A stretch of DNA of 64,000 nt from contig NC_067197.1 in assembly GCF_000699445.3 (NCBI RefSeq), positions 620,001 through 684,000 of the forward strand. Direction: 5' to 3'. The translations under genes and the position numbers were made by a program. Shown here piece by piece: positions 15,826-29,756 of this stretch; position 1 is the stretch's first letter, and each line of letters opens with the position of its first letter. The DNA comes from Schistosoma haematobium (lineage: Eukaryota; Platyhelminthes; Trematoda; Strigeidida; Schistosomatidae). Under the pieces are notes generated by a model. That model was not told the DNA's origin and did not search any database. It saw only the letters and a list, made by a program, of their open reading frames with translations.

Positions 15826-17604
15826 AAATACGTGGAAGAATTAGCAACGACGGCAGAAAAAGCTGCTAGAGAAGGAAATATGAAACAACTTTACGATACA
15901 ACGAAGAAACTAGCAGGGAAATACAGCAAACCAGAGAGACCGGTCAAAGACAAAGAAGGCAAGCCAATCACCGAAATTCAACAGCAGCGGAACAGATGGG
16001 TAGAATACTTCGAGGAACTCCTGAATAGGCCGGCTCCAATGAATCCACCGGACATCGAAGCGGCACACACAGATCTTCCCATTGACAACAACCCACCAAC
16101 GAAGGAAGAAATCAGAATGGCCGTCAGACAAATCAAGAACGGGAAAGCAGAGGGACCGGACAACCTACCAGCTGAAGCACTGAAGTCAGACATCGAAGTA
16201 ACTACAAACGTGCTTTACCTTCTATTCAAAAAGATTTGGGAGGAGGAACAAGTGCCAATGGACTGGAAAGAAGAACACCTCGTCAAGATTCTAAGGAAAG
16301 GAGATCTGAGCAAATGTGAAAACTACAGAGGCATTACACTACTTTCAATACCAGGGAAAGTATTCAACAGAGTGTTGCTGAACCGGATGAAGGATTCAGT
16401 AGACGCCCAACTTCGAGATCAACAAGATGGATTCCGTAAGGATCGGTCGTGCACAGACCAACACTACGCATCATCGTCGAACAATCAATTGAGTGGAACT
16501 CGTCACTATACATCAACTTCATTGATCATGAAAAAGCATTTGACAGTGTAGATAGGGGAACATTACGGAAACTTCTTCCACACTACGGAGTTTCTGAGAA
16601 GATTGTCAATATTATCCGGAAATCATACGACGGACTACAGTGCAAAGTAGTGCATGGGGGAAACCTAGCAGATGCATTCCAAGTAAGGACCGGAGTCAGA
16701 CAAGGCTGTTAACTCTCTCCTTTCCTCTTTCTTCTGGTGGTTGACTGGATTATGAGGACCTCGACATCTGAAGGAAAACACGGAATACAATGGACAGCTC
16801 AAAATCAATTAGACGATTTGGACTTCGCAGATGACCTGGCCCTCCTATAGCGTACACACGAACAGATGCAGATGAAGACAGCCAGTGTGGAAGCAGTCTC
16901 TGCATACACAAAAGCTAAACCAAGGTCCTCAAATTCAAAGTGGAGAACAGCAATCCAATCACTCTTGATGGCGAAACTCTGGAAGATGTAGAGTCCTTCA
17001 CATACCTAGGAAGCATCATCGATGAACAAGGAGGTTCAGATGCAGACGTAAACGCAAGGATCGGCAAAGCAAGGGTCTCATTCCTACAATTGAAGAACAT
17101 ATGGAACTCAAAACAACTTTCAACTAATACCAAAGTGAGAATCTTCAATACGAACGTCAAGGCAGTTCTACTGTATTGAGCTGAAACTAGGAAAACTACA
17201 ACAACCACAAACAAGAAAGTAAAAGTATTTATAAATAGCTGTCTTCGCAAAATACTCAACATCCACTGGCCGGATACCATCAGCAATAGCCTTCTGTGGG
17301 AGAGAACAAACCAACTTCCAGCTGAAGAGGAAATTAGGAAAAGACGATGGAAATGGATAGGACATACATTACGCAAATCATCAAACCGCATCACGAGATA
17401 TGCCCTAACTGGGAAACCTGAAGGGAAACGGAAAAGAGGGAGGCCAAATAACACATTGCGTCGGATTATAGAAGCATATATGAAAAGGATGAATTACAAC
17501 TGGACGGAGCTAGAAAGGATTGTCCAGGACAGGGTTGGGTGTAGAATGCTGGTGAGTGGCCTATACTCCTTCACGAGGAGTAACAGGCGTAAGTAAGTAA
17601 GTAA
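15826..17604 (+). mobile_element. RTE-like retrotransposon, copy 2 (5'-truncated)
   Basis: Begins abruptly at AAATACGTGGAAGAATTAG inside the linker before the reverse transcriptase, so the endonuclease is absent. The 3' end is GTAACAGGCGTAAGTAAGTAAGTAA, matching the other copies. The frame 15832-16551 covers the N-terminal reverse transcriptase (GPDNLPAEALKSD, NYRGITLLSIPGK). A frameshift near 16459 moves to frame 16449-16712 (DHEKAFDSVDR, RTGVRQGC), which ends at a TAA just after RQGC. Further stops occur near 16850 (after FADDLALL) and 17178, and a short deletion lies near 16895. No clear target duplication was found. Typical of incomplete target-primed reverse transcription. Confidence 0.85.
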
Positions 17605-18000
17605 TGACATTTACTTCAACTCTTTTTTCATACATTTTGTTACTACCGTTTTACTGTATTGGAATGATATGTGGATAATCTAAAGGCCGATAGTTATTGG
17701 TTTCAAATGATCTAACATTGTTTTACTGACTGACTCAATCAATCTGAGGGAAAATGACACCCGAGACTAATTCATTTAAAAGGTGCTCAACATTCACTAT
17801 GATTAAATTTCAACGATTTTTCTTTCTAAAAAATATTCTTGAATATAAAATAATCTCACCGAGAAACCAAATGAAAGAATAATTCATTTTTGTATCAACT
17901 GATTGAATGTTCACATTGATGCCTAGGACTGAAATTGATCAGTCAATTATTGGCATAGGTGCATTGCTTTCCGATTCCCTAGATATTGCCTCTAGTCACA
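17605..18000. other. No recognisable gene
   Basis: AT-rich sequence between the RTE tail and the next short repeat. Nothing supported. Confidence 0.4.
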
Positions 18001-18004
18001 ACCA

Positions 18005-18160
18005 TGATGTGAAGAAATGTTGGTGGCTGTCAGTGGAATCCGGGACGTGCATCTCGTCCTATTTAGGATTCCTCAGCTAGATAGTTTTGAATCTCAAAGT
18101 TAATGTTCACACGAAGCAATCCTCACAAAACCCACATATGCTAATAAGAGACTGGTCAAT
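18005..18160 (-). repeat. SM-alpha-like hammerhead repeat, degenerate
   Basis: The plus strand reads GTGGAATCCGGGACGTGCAT then CTCGTCCTATTTAGGATTCC. On the minus strand this is CTGAGGA, a loop, GGACGAGA and ACGTCCCGGATTCC. The first core box is intact in form (CTGANGA), but the GAAA box is GAGA, so cleavage is not expected. It is one of several copies in the window (29172, 34610, 38045, 42240). Confidence 0.65.
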
Positions 18161-21100
18161 TGCAGTTCTAAATGTCAATGGGAAAATTCAAGCATTCAAC
18201 AAAAAAATCAATTGAAATTTCACTCAATGGAACAACCATTCGCTACCTGGACTAAGTAGCTACGTGGATAACGCGGTGACTTTCGGAACCTAGACTAATC
18301 TTTTACAGGACTAAAATGTATTTAAAATTGATTGATGATTGATGGTTGACCGATTGGTTTAGGGAAGAACACAGCTGCTTTGAGCCTCTGGGTCAAAATT
18401 AAATAATTTAAAATCCCATCAGCACATTCTAGGTGCAATACCGTCAGATAGGTTTGTTTTCATTTGATTTGTGCCTTCCATGACACGTGGTTTAATAGAA
18501 AAGCTTTCAAGTCGAACATCACCTACAATTCAAATTGCTCCAAATGTGAAAAACATAACATCGGAAAAGTATCCGTTATCTATATTATCTAAATTGCTAC
18601 GATGAATAATGGATTATTATACTTTTGTTCATAATGTTGAAGTCTTACTTATTAGGGTAACTGCAAATGTGTTGTTTCCCTAAATTAGTTTTTTACATGA
18701 CCTCGTCGATGAATTGCTATATAGCTAGAAGTCATTTGGTTCGCAACAAATCAAGAAAACGGATAACTGAAACTGTCAACTGTTTTTCATTCTTTTGAAG
18801 TTAGTTTTTAGAAGGATCCAATTATGAAGACAAACAAACAAACAGACTTCAATATATGACTGACCGCTTTCTTTTCGCCTAGAATTGTGCATAATAATAA
18901 TAATATATACAATTTTAGAATTATGATAGCGGTTCAAACAGTGAACTGAAGTTAGTTAAACAACAAATAATAACTAAGACAATTGTTTCTTCCTCGAATA
19001 GGATTACTCGACAATGTACACCCATAACTTTGAAAAGAGTCTAATCAATGGATTTCTATACATTACAGTGGTTAGGTTATCAACCATGTTTGGTGTAAGA
19101 CAGGTAATAACAGTTTATGGTCATACAATACAACGAAATGGCTGATAACATAAATATAAACCATAAAATATCAATTCAGTAATCGAATTGTTATGTGGTT
19201 ACCTCAATGATCATGGGTTCGATATGTTCATTACTAGAACGTTTCATGATGATGGGAGAAACGACTACTTAGCTCTGTTATATCTTAGTGAAGATAAAAT
19301 TAAGAGTATATTCTGCGAACGGTTAATGGACTAATATCATATATATATTATATTATAGTTATTCGGTAACCAAATTGTACATATATCTATATTAGTCTTA
19401 TTATAAGCTTCATTTTGACACAGACTATTATGATACCATCTATTATTCTCAAGTTATACTCAGTTTATTACCCGTCGTCTCACACATTCAGATATCCAAG
19501 ACTGTATAACCGTAAATATTTACTTAGTTGGAAAGGATATGTTTAATATGATGATAAGATGAAATTGAAAAGTTGAGAGGAATTCTTTGCGAATGCTAAG
19601 CAGATAGAAGCTAACCGTTTTTAAGATCTCTCTATTCACTATGTAAATGAATCTAAATGCAGAGTTTATTTTGATGGAACGACTTATATTCACAAGGTGT
19701 TCGATTATTAAGTTTTGTATAGATCCATTTCTATTTGTTTCCGATCCAGCTGGGTAATGTTCTTGAATGTATTTTGGATAAGACACACATTGAACAATTT
19801 AAATACCTGACTTCAAATGAAGTCCATATCAATATTATCAATGCCAGTTTAGATGAATAACAGATACTTTTGGAATAGGTTAAAGGTGTGTGAATTTTAG
19901 TTTGTTGACATTGCTGTGAATGCATCTTAGTTAATTTCTATACAACGCTATGTAAGTATGATCTTAAGATTAAATCACTAGTCTGCTACAGCTAATCGCT
20001 TATCAATAAAACTTTCATCTTAACTATGGGCTTCATGTTGGAGCATGAACTTGTAAAATGCAACTATTTTACATTCATTTCATCATTATGATCGTCTGTA
20101 CAAATATAACTCATTCTAATGATGAATAACCTGTCCGTCAAATTTAGTTCGTACTGAATTACTCGTTGTCTAGGTGAACTGAGATTTGTCCTGTTTTATA
20201 TCTGTCACCCATAATATCGAGGAATTGACTGTACTATTTTTTAAATGAATGATCAATTATATGAAAATAGTTAACAAAAATTCAAATTCCTTTATTCGTA
20301 ATCATTTCGTTGAAAAAGTCAACCTTCAGTAAGTTTTGCATGGAAGTAGTATATAGTGAATTTATTGGCTTCTTGAAGCTCTAGACACATTAATTCAAAC
20401 CTACCGTGTGTGTGTACTAAAAATAAGTTTTACTTCAATCAAATCTGCTTTGATCATACTAATTCAATTACGATAACCACTATGATATGATGAATGTTGG
20501 TTTTCCATAATTTCTTTAATACTTTTGTTGCTAGATAAGGCAGCAATGGGAAAAGCAAAATTTGAACTTATTTCAGTCACTAACTGTCATTTATCGTAGG
20601 TCATGAAGTGTGTATGCAACTAGAAGGCAATCTTTCATGAATAATAATATTATAATATATTATTACAATATAAAATCTGTGCGCGCTACGGACTAGACAT
20701 TACTTGCAGACCGATGCCTTCAGTTTTCTTTTTCTAGGACTCTCGCAGAGATGTATGGATTATTTTTTCTGAACTATTAACATACAAACTGTGAATTTCA
20801 CGCTATATGATAAGATCTGAGTTCAACTTATTCATGATATTTTTGATCATATTCATACAACAATTCATAATCATATAATTACATATATTCATTTTGGCTA
20901 CATGATGAAACTATGCTCCGTCATTTTTTAAAACCATATATAATCATATGTGACGAAGAATTTCATTTCACATCTGTATTCTATTCCTTAAGGAATGAAT
21001 GGTTATATCGTGTTTGGATTCTTTAACCCACGTACTTTATGTATCTACAGGATCTATTCAAACCTCTACCCAATATCAAGTAATATATCTATAATCGTAT

Positions 21101-21400
21101 CGTATTTGGATACTATAACTCATTTAATTTCCGAAATCGCCTGCCCGATTCCGTGAGTCTTTCGTGTCATATATATGTTAAAATTTACACAACGTGCTCC
21201 TTCACATAGATACTGACGAAAATACTTAATCTCCACTACTGTCTTCCTGCCATTCTCGTCTCTTGTTTTTGAGACCACAAATCCTCACGATACATTCACT
21301 CTTGGTTAAAATATAGGTCTTGATTTCTACACTAACTTGGGCCCACAGATTTGATTTTTTCACCCATTTCTCTTTCCAACATTCTGTTCAATCCATCTGC
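18161..21400. other. Long AT-rich stretch without a supported gene
   Basis: Contains only open frames below 90 codons, with no conserved domain seen, and short A/T-rich runs such as near 19335-19365 and 20640-20670. I found no transposon protein, splice-supported exon or RNA gene. Confidence 0.45.
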
Positions 21401-21419
21401 CATACGTCACTCTCTTACC

Positions 21420-24400
21420 ATGCCACAAAAGAAAATGAAAACCCCTACTTCTGGGCGTCCAGCCAAACGTAGGTAAACGACACAAATTTTCGCCATTACT
21501 GACACGATTTCCGACGGTTTCAACGAGACGAGCCACTCCGTTCATCTGGAAGCAGACAAGCTTTTACCGGTTGTTTCCTATCCGGAAATGTTGAAAACTC
21601 TGCTGACAAACAGTGATGATAGTCGCAACTGCAATCATATATATTTTATAAAAAGGTTGCAAGTAGACATGAACATTCTCAATCCGTTGAAATATCTCAT
21701 CAACCCCAACCTCACAGAGACTCTAGATCAAATGAATGACATGAATAGTTTTCTAAATCGTGTTGCATCAGAGGTATTTGAAAGAATAAGACGATCTAGC
21801 AATCCATTTGTGTTTAATATACCGGACACATATGCCCTTAAAAATATCAAATCTAGTCTGCTTAGGGCCAACAAATTGACACACCTACCATGTATATGCA
21901 CAAGATTAAAAAGAAGTCAACCAGGTATGCAATCACCGATCTTGTTCAAATTCAACTCATCTGTAGACCCCACTGAATTTATAACTTCCTCCAATTCGTT
22001 CAGACAAAAACAGATTTTCAAGGATATTAAGACTCTTCCAAATAAAACACCATCCCAGCAAAAAGCAGGAAGAGATAGCTACAGACCAATACCGTCAAAC
22101 TCCCAAACTCTTTTATTCCTTGTGAATTCAACCGTTGTATTTAATACGGAAACGTGGTGTAATTTATCTATATCCGATCATTCTTTGAATGTAAATAACT
22201 ACGTTTTCCTTAGAACCGAAAGATGTCATGGAATAGGAGTAGGTACAATTATCTATGTCCGTTCAGATATTTAGGCGTGCAAATTGGAGGATAAATCTGT
22301 TGATGCTATAAACGACTCCACTTGGGTTACGGTAAACTGTGGGTCTCAAAATTATTTACTATTGGGATGCATACACAGACCACCTCATGCGGATACTAAA
22401 TGTGACATATTACTAACAAATATGTTTTCCATTGCTTCGCACCAACAGCGTACTTTTAAAATCAACGAAGGTGATTTTAATCTGCCCAAAATTACATGGG
22501 GCATGACTCCGGTACCAAGTCGATATATTAAGCTAGTTGAAACACTAGAAATTTGTGAATGGGTTCAAGGGGTTCGAAAACCGACCAGGGGGAATAATAC
22601 ACTTGATTTATTGTTCACAATCAACATGGACTCTATCTCAGTGCATACCAGTCATGATTTTTTTATGAGTAACCATAGAGTTGTATTGAGTATTATTCAC
22701 TTTTTAAACGCCATACAATTGAACTCTAAAGCTTCAACGATGTATCAGAGCAGACATTTGAATCAACAAACCTGGAAAAGGAATGAAACTCTCATTCAGT
22801 GTTTACCATGGGACACTTATTTTACCACAAATAATGTTGACATTGCGCTTTCCAATCTATACGACAACCTGATATATTGCCTTGAATGCAATGCTTCAGT
22901 TATTGGCCGTGTGGCTAATAATGCTAATAGGGGCCAAAATACTTAAAAAAGAAAGCTGAGGAAATTAAAATGCCGCTACTACGAGCAGAATGATTTGTAT
23001 GCACTTCAGAGTATACTTAAATTAATCGACAGAAACGCTTCATCTAAACGTAAGTATTTCATGAATATAGAAAATAAAGCTCTACGTAGTAAAAGCCAAT
23101 AATTATCAATACTTCGGCTTTTTAAATCCTGGGTGAAGTCAAATTCTTTTGGCACGACTAAATTTTTCATAGTTAACAGAAGCATTGTTGACGACTTTGA
23201 CATTATTTGCGAACAATTGGGCCAGCATTTCTCGCAATGCTACAACACTGCAACTGAACGCTCTATCATTAAATTTCCCATGCTGACATCCAGACATCCA
23301 TCGAAAATTGATTTTATACCCTCTTACATCAAGCAGGCCATATCTACCCTGAAAAGGTCTTATGATGGTGGACCTGATGGGATACCTTCATCGTTTGTGA
23401 AATATAGGAGTAGAAATTTTCCACTATTTTGTTTGAAACTTTTCAATCAATCTATGGAATGTGAGACCTATACATCTGTATGGAAAACACCCCTTATCAC
23501 CACTAGATTCAAAACAGGACCACGTAGTGATATTACTAACTGTAGGCCAATTAATTTGACATCCGTGCTCTCAAGAACCATGGGGAAGATCATCCACAAA
23601 CAGCTATTATGATTTCAACTTTCCGCTAGTCCGATCAGCCCATCCGAATACTGGTTTATGACCAAACGCTAATATTTCACATCGCACCTGGAATTTTTGA
23701 TCAAATTACATAGAAAAGAGATGTCGGTTAGTCAGCGGTAATTCTTTACTTCAATTTTAGTAAGGCTTTCGGCAGTGTCTCACACAAACTTCTTCTTTTA
23801 AAACTCTTTTGATTTGACATACAGAATCCCCGTTTTATCTTAGCTCAAATGTTTTTTAGAAGAACGTAGTCAAATCGTTCGCTTTGGATATTGCTACTCT
23901 AAACCTGTGAATGTAACCAGTGGGGTTATACAAGGAAGTGTGATTAGTCCATTACTCTTTCTCCTTTTTATGAATGACGTGTGTTCCCTCCTTTTTGCCG
24001 ATGACCTGAAAGTAGTTTATTCATTCTCTTCTCCCACGGAAGAAAGCTATGTTTCAGCGATAATCCAAGAGGAAACAAACAAGTTATACGAATGGACTGT
24101 TTCGTGGAATTCGCCACTTAGTGTTGACAAAAGTGGATTTATTCACATTGGCCGCTGCCTTAATTTAAATCTGACTATCCGCTAGCATACACTCAAACCT
24201 CTCAACACTGTTCGTGACTTCGGTTTAAGATATGGCAACAGTCTGAACTTTTTTGAGCACATTATATCTGAAGTATCCAAAGCTAGAAAGCTCATCGGAT
24301 TCATAATGGTAAACATAATGATAAACCCATTTTTGAACATGGTATTTTAGTTTAAAGTAATTGCAGACATAATGACCTGATTAAAATTAAAGGTGTTCAA

Positions 24401-24770
24401 AGAAAGCTCACCAAAGCTGTTCTGGGGACTTCCGATAACAAAGACTTTCACCAAAGATGTCAACACCTTAACTAAGAACCTCTTTGGATCAGACGTATCA
24501 AATTAAATCTTGTCTTTACCTACCGGCTTATTAACGTTATTTCCTACTCTTCGGTATCCACCCCTTCATACCTTATGATGTCATCCCACAATCTACGCAA
24601 TAAGGAGAATATTCTAGCGATTCCAAGAACCCAGAAACTCACACCAGAGTATTTTTGTTATTCGCTATTCAACCATGTGGAACAGACTGCCAGTGAACCT
24701 CCGTTGCAGTGAAACTACAACCCGGTTTAGAAGTCTCGTTAATGATTTTCTTTCCGAAAGTTGACTATGT
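21420..24770 (+). mobile_element. CR1-like non-LTR retrotransposon, degenerate
   Basis: A single reading frame runs from ATG 21420 to about 23612 with nonsense codons near 21474, 22272, 22944 and 23100, followed by more decayed sequence. ORF1-like or N-terminal sequence (NIPDTYALKNIKSSLLRANK, CICTRLKR) precedes an APE endonuclease with TETW, LGCIHRPPH and GDFNLPKITWG. Then comes a reverse transcriptase with GPDGIPSSF, NCRPINLTSV, GVIQGSVISPLLFLLFMNDV and LLFADDLKVVY. Near 24690 is a C-terminal NRLP-like segment. Gene order and motifs fit the schistosome CR1-like (SR1/Perere) group; the subfamily is uncertain. The start at 21420 and end near 24770 are approximate. Confidence 0.75.
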
Positions 24771-24966
24771 CACCTATTGAATATCAATGTATTCAATAAT
24801 GATTTATACAATCAAAGTCCATCATCCATCTAATTGAGCGAAAAGCAAAATGAAACCTTTGAAACCTTTCACGTCTAGTTTATTTCATTTCTATTCATCC
24901 TAATATATGAAGTCTGCTTATGTTCATTTTTATCCTTATTACCATTATTAATATCATTATTGGTCC

Positions 24967-24977
24967 CCCAATACATT
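24967..24977. repeat. 11-bp target site duplication of RTE copy 3
   Basis: CCCAATACATT here and at 28191-28201 flank the element. The length equals the 11-bp duplication of copy 1. Confidence 0.8.
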
Positions 24978-27900
24978 ATTTACTTACTTACTTACGCCTG
25001 TTACTCCCAATGGAGCATAGGCCGCTGACCAGCATTCTCCAATTCATTCTGTCCTGAGCCTTCTTTTCTACTTCCATCCAATTCTTGTTCATTTTTCTCA
25101 TGTCTATCTCGATTTCTCGGCGTAATGTGTTCTTTGGTCTTCCTCTTTTCCTTTGACCTTCAGGATTCCATATAAAGGCTTGTCTTGTGACGCAGTTCGG
25201 TGCTTTTCTCAATGTGTGTCCTATCCACTTCCAGCGCTTCTTCCTGATTTCTTTCTCCGCTGGGATCTGGTTTGTTCTCTCCCACAGTACGTTGTTGCTA
25301 ATAGTGTCCGGCCAATGGATCTGAAGTATTTTGCGTAGACAATTGTTAATAAACACCTGTATTTTCTGGATGATGGCTTCTGTAGTTCTCCAGGTTTCCG
25401 CCCCAGATAGTAGAACTGTCTTGACATTTGTATTGAAAATCCTGACCTTGGTGTTGGTTGACAGTTGCTTTGAGTTCCAGATGTTCCTCAGTTGTAAATA
25501 TGCTGCTCTTGCTTTGCCGATCCGCGCCTTCACATCTGCATCAGATCCACCCTGTTCATCAATGATGCTGCCCAAATACGTAAAGGTTTTAACATCTTCC
25601 AAATCTTCTCCGTCAATTGTGATTGGATTGGTGCATTTTGTGTTGTATCGGAGAATCCCGCTTTTCCCTTTGTGTATATTGGGACCTGTTGCTGCTGAGC
25701 TGCCACATTGTTAGTCTTCTCCTGAATCTGTTGTTGCGTTTGGGATAGAAGGGCCAGATCGTCTGCGAAGTCTAGGTCATCCAACTGCATCTTAGATGTC
25801 CATTGTATCCCGCGCTTCCCTTCAGACGTTGACGTCTTCATGATCCGGTCGATCACCAGGAGAAAGAGAAAGGTTGAGAGTAAGCAACCTTGCCTAACAC
25901 CGGTCTTTAATTCGAACAACTTTGTCAGCTGTCCTCCGTGCACGATTTCGTAGTGTAATCCATCATATGAGTTCTGTATGATATTGACTATCTTCTGAGG
26001 CACGCCGTATTGTCGAAGAAGTTTCCATAGTGTTGTTCTGTCCACGCTATCAAATGTCTTTTCGTAGTCAATGAAGTTGATGTAGAGTGATGAATTCCAT
26101 TCAATTGATTGTTCCACAATGATCCGTAGAGTTGCGATTTGGTCTGTACACGATCTATCCTTACGGAATCCTGCCTGTTGGTCACGAAGTTGGGCGTCTA
26201 CGCAGTCCTTCATCCTGTTTAACAATATCCTGTTGAAGAATTTCCCCGGTATTGAGAGAAGAGTGATGCCCCTGTAGTTATCACACTTGCTGAGATCGCC
26301 TTTCTTTAGTATTTTGATCAGAAGTCCTTCTTTCCAGTCTGTTGGTACTTGTTCCTCATCCCAAATCTTATTGAAGAGAATGTGGAGTATCCTTTCAGTT
26401 GCCGCTACGTCTGCTTTTAGTGCCTCTGCTGGGATGTTGTCCGGTCCTGCTGCTTTGCCACTCTTGATTTGTCTGATGGCCATGCTGATTTCTTCAATTG
26501 TTGGTGGGCCAACATTGATTGGTAGGTCCGTGGGTGCTGTTTCGATGTTGGGTGGGTTCAGTGGAGCTGGTCGATTCAAGAGTTCTTTGAAGTGTTCTAC
26601 CCACCTATCTTGTTGCTCTTCAATGTTGGTGATTACCTCGCCTTCCTTTCTTTTCACTGGTCGTTCTGGTTTGCGGCGATTTCCAGAGAGTTTCTTTGTC
26701 GTGTCATACAATTGTCTCATGTTTCCTTCTCTTGCAGCCTTTTCCGCCGCCGTTGCTAAATCTTCCACATATTTACGTTTGTCGGTTCTGATGCTCCTCT
26801 TCACTTGTTTGTTTATTTCCGTGTATTCAGCTTGTGCCTTGGCTTTTTCTGCTCTTGTTCGACTGGTATTGATCGCTGCCTTCTTGTTCCTCTTTTCTTG
26901 AATCTTATCCAGTGTATCAACAGTGATCCATTCCTTGTGATGGTGCTTCTTGTGACCCAGGACCTCATGACATGTTGAATTGATTGCCTCTTTGATTCCC
27001 TTCCAGTTGCTCTCCATAGTAGTTCCTTCTCCATTGAGTAGATCATGTAAGGCCTGGAACTTGTTGCTGAGGCATATCTTGAATTTGTTGAGTTTGTTAG
27101 TATCCTGGAGAAAGGCCGTATTGAACTTTTGTGATACTGTCTGCCCCGTTGTCCAGTGCTTCTTGAGTTTCAATTTCATCTTGGCGACCAGTAAGTGATG
27201 ATCTGATGTTACACCACCTCTTCTCTTGGTTCTCACAACCTATATAGTCCTCCTGAACGTTTTGTTGATGCAAATATGGTCGATTTGCGTTTGTGTAGAG
27301 TGGTCCGGTTACGTCCATGTGGTTTTGTGTATGCGTTTATGTGGGAATATGGTGCCGCCTATGACCAGCTTATTGAAGGCACATAGATTTGCAAATCTCT
27401 CACCATTTTCGTTCCTTTCTCCCAGTCCGTGTCGTCCAATGATGTCGTCATATCCAGTGTTGTCCGTTCCAAACTTGACAATGAAATCTCCCATCAGAAT
27501 GGTCAGGTCCTTTGTTGGGCACTTCTCGACTATTGACTGCAGCCTATTGTAGAATTGATCTTTAGCGTCTTCATTGTAGTCGTTGGTAGGCGCATAGCAT
27601 TGGATGATGTTCATTGAAATACCCTCTTTCTTTGTTTTAAACGAGGCTTTGATGATCCTTGGTCCATGAGATTCCCATCCTATAAGCGCATTTTGCGCTT
27701 GTTTGGACAACATCAATGCGACTCCTTGTGTATGTGGTGCATTTTCTTCTTCATGGCCGGAGTATAACAGGAGCTCTCCTGTAGTTAGTCGTTGTTGTCC
27801 AACTTGTGTCCAATGTGTTTCACTGATCCCAAGTACCTCTAGGTTGTATCTTCTCATTTCTGCAGCGATTTGGAAGGCCCTCCCGGTGTCCCACATTGTA

Positions 27901-28190
27901 CGAACATTCCATGTACCTAAATAAATGGTCGCTCTGGTTGTCAGAAGTGGCATCGGCCTCGTAACTTCCAAAGGAATTTGGCTTTCATCATGAGGCGTCA
28001 TAATTCTTCTAAATGAAGACCTTCTGACTCCCACGGCAGAGTTTAAAAGATTTGAATAATTTTTTCTGGTTAGCGATTTTTTAGCGAGTTAGTTTTCTAC
28101 GGGATGGGGACGCTAACCCCATGCCCAACCCTCCTCCATTATCCAGGCTTGGGACCGGCAGTAGCCCCCGGAAGGACTCCAGGCGGATTT
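24978..28190 (-). mobile_element. RTE-like retrotransposon, copy 3, nearly full length
   Basis: Minus-strand element of about 3.2 kb flanked by CCCAATACATT. The 3' tail is the TAAG-type microsatellite (TTACTTACTTACTTACG on the plus strand), and the 5' leader block GGGATGGGGACGCTAAC lies near 28100. It is the most complete of the five copies and serves as the internal reference for the others. It lies just downstream of the CR1-like coding region, perhaps within that element's 3' untranslated sequence. Confidence 0.85.
24988..28034 (-). pseudogene. Endonuclease-reverse transcriptase of RTE copy 3 (few lesions)
   Basis: Frames in order: 28034-27309 endonuclease (NVRTMWDTGRA, EVLGISETHWTQVG, LLLYSGHEEE, IIQCYAPTND, LMGDF), 27236-25530 end of endonuclease (SDHHLLVAKMK), linker and reverse transcriptase (GPDNIPAEALKADV, NYRGITLLSIPGKFFN, NFIDYEKTFDSVDRT, GVRQGCLLSTFLFLL, FADDLALL), then 25602-24988 the C-terminal part ([54 protein letters not shown]). 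Lesions are two in-frame stops near 27311 and 27242 and one frameshift near 25690. The residue after MGD in the endonuclease is F rather than L/N, so the normally conserved Asn is altered. Not expected to be active. Confidence 0.9.
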
Positions 28191-28201
28191 CCCAATACAT
28201 T

Positions 28202-29160
28202 GGATATTCTTTTTATCTCTTATCTTTCTAAGCCTATATAATTTTTAATTATCCTCTGCAATTAATTGTGACTTTCATAGCATCATTCCTAATTATTATT
28301 GCACAAATATTTATACTAATATCCGGTTTCACTCTGTATACTATTACATAAATCTAAATGTATTCATCTGAGTGAACTAACGGATATTCATTTCATTTTT
28401 CTCAATTGTTGATTTACTTCTGAAGTCGATATTCATTACACAATTATTATTCTTATCATGAATGAACCTTTTCACTAGGTGTCCACTTCTTTTCTCTCTC
28501 TCATTTTCCCTTCTAAATAAATATTATTCTTAAGATTGCGAAGTTTGTAATTAAGACAATAATTTGTGTTACAACTTAAATGAACTTCTCAGACCCGTTT
28601 TATCTTCACTATGCATAAATGACTTATACATAATGATATTTCGTTATCTTTTTTCATTTAATTGAGACGTTGTTTGCATCACTCCATACTATAACTGCCT
28701 AAACATTTATTCTAGCGTCGTAACGTACTACAATAATAAATTATTCCTTCTTAGTTATTTATTTATTACTAATTTAACGACATAAACATACTCGTTTATT
28801 CATGTTCTTTGTTCAAGAACATGTCTATTAGGCTATTTGTGTATTTCATGTCACCTTTATTTCTATTGCCGTATGCTCTTCCTTTCCTTCATTAAACTCA
28901 ATTCAATATTCTTCTCAATTACACAGACCCAATTTATTATTATTATTATTTTATTATTATTATTACCTTTTTTTCTTTTCTTTATTCTTTCTTTCTTTTT
29001 TTATTTAAAAATGTGGCAAATATAATGCTAACATTATTGAAATCTGTGTATTATTGCATTTTTTGAAGAAACCCGAAATGGTTTCTTCACAACACTTATG
29101 TACGCATAAGATTTTTGTGAATAGTAATAATAATAATAGTAATAGTAATAATAATACTCA
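28202..29160. other. A/T-rich region after the RTE insertion
   Basis: No protein-coding signal. Contains a TTA run near 28937-28970 and pyrimidine-rich tracts near 28970-29005, then AAT/AGT-type runs near 29125-29155. It may be the displaced 3' part of the CR1-like element whose target site was at 24977/28191, but no homologous copy is present here to test this. Confidence 0.4.
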
Positions 29161-29171
29161 CTCAGTAATTA

Positions 29172-29420
29172 CTAAAGATGGTTAATGGCTAACAGTGGAA
29201 TCCAGGATGCGCGTTTCGTCTTTTTGGGATTCGTCATCTGAATGTACCTGCATCCCAGAATTGTTGTACACTCTGGGACTCCAAACCAGTAACGTTCATT
29301 CCAAACGCCATCGCGTTGATAACTTAGGTACTGATTTCTCATAGCCAACACCAAGGCGATGCTCACAGTATGCACATTTGCCAATAAGAAACTGAATAAT
29401 TGCAGCTCCAAACATCAATG
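29172..29420 (-). repeat. SM-alpha-like hammerhead repeat
   Basis: The plus strand has AGTGGAATCCAGGATGCGCG then TTTCGTCTTTTTGGGATTCG. On the minus strand the core reads ATGACGA, a loop, GACGAAAC, GCGCATC and CTGGATTCC. The GAAA box, the ATC cleavage triplet and the CTGGAT side of stem I are kept, but the first C of the CTGANGA box is changed to A. One change from an intact core; activity is doubtful. Confidence 0.7.
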
Positions 29421-29756
29421 AAAATATTCAAGTAAACAATATCAAGTGAAATTCACTCATTGAATAAGTTGTTAGTTATTATGAATCAGTGGATTAATGG
29501 ATCGTGCAGTTAACTGCTCAAAGTTATAGATGATGAGTTCAAGGACAAAATGTGAACAATAACATGGACAAATCCCTCAAAAGATAAAACAAATCCACAC
29601 TAGACTGTTACGATAGACATTATTCCAAAATCTGCAACCAGCATAATACAATCGAATAACTCAAGACAGAGGTGTGTGTGCTAAATATGTCAACATAAGT
29701 AGTACATAACGCCAATCAATAAAAGAATGCCTGTGTGGTGTTTGAATGAACTAATG

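Noticed and set aside
26287..26901. 204-codon plus-strand open frame
   Set aside because: It is the antisense shadow of the reverse transcriptase region of RTE copy 3, which has clear RT motifs on the minus strand.
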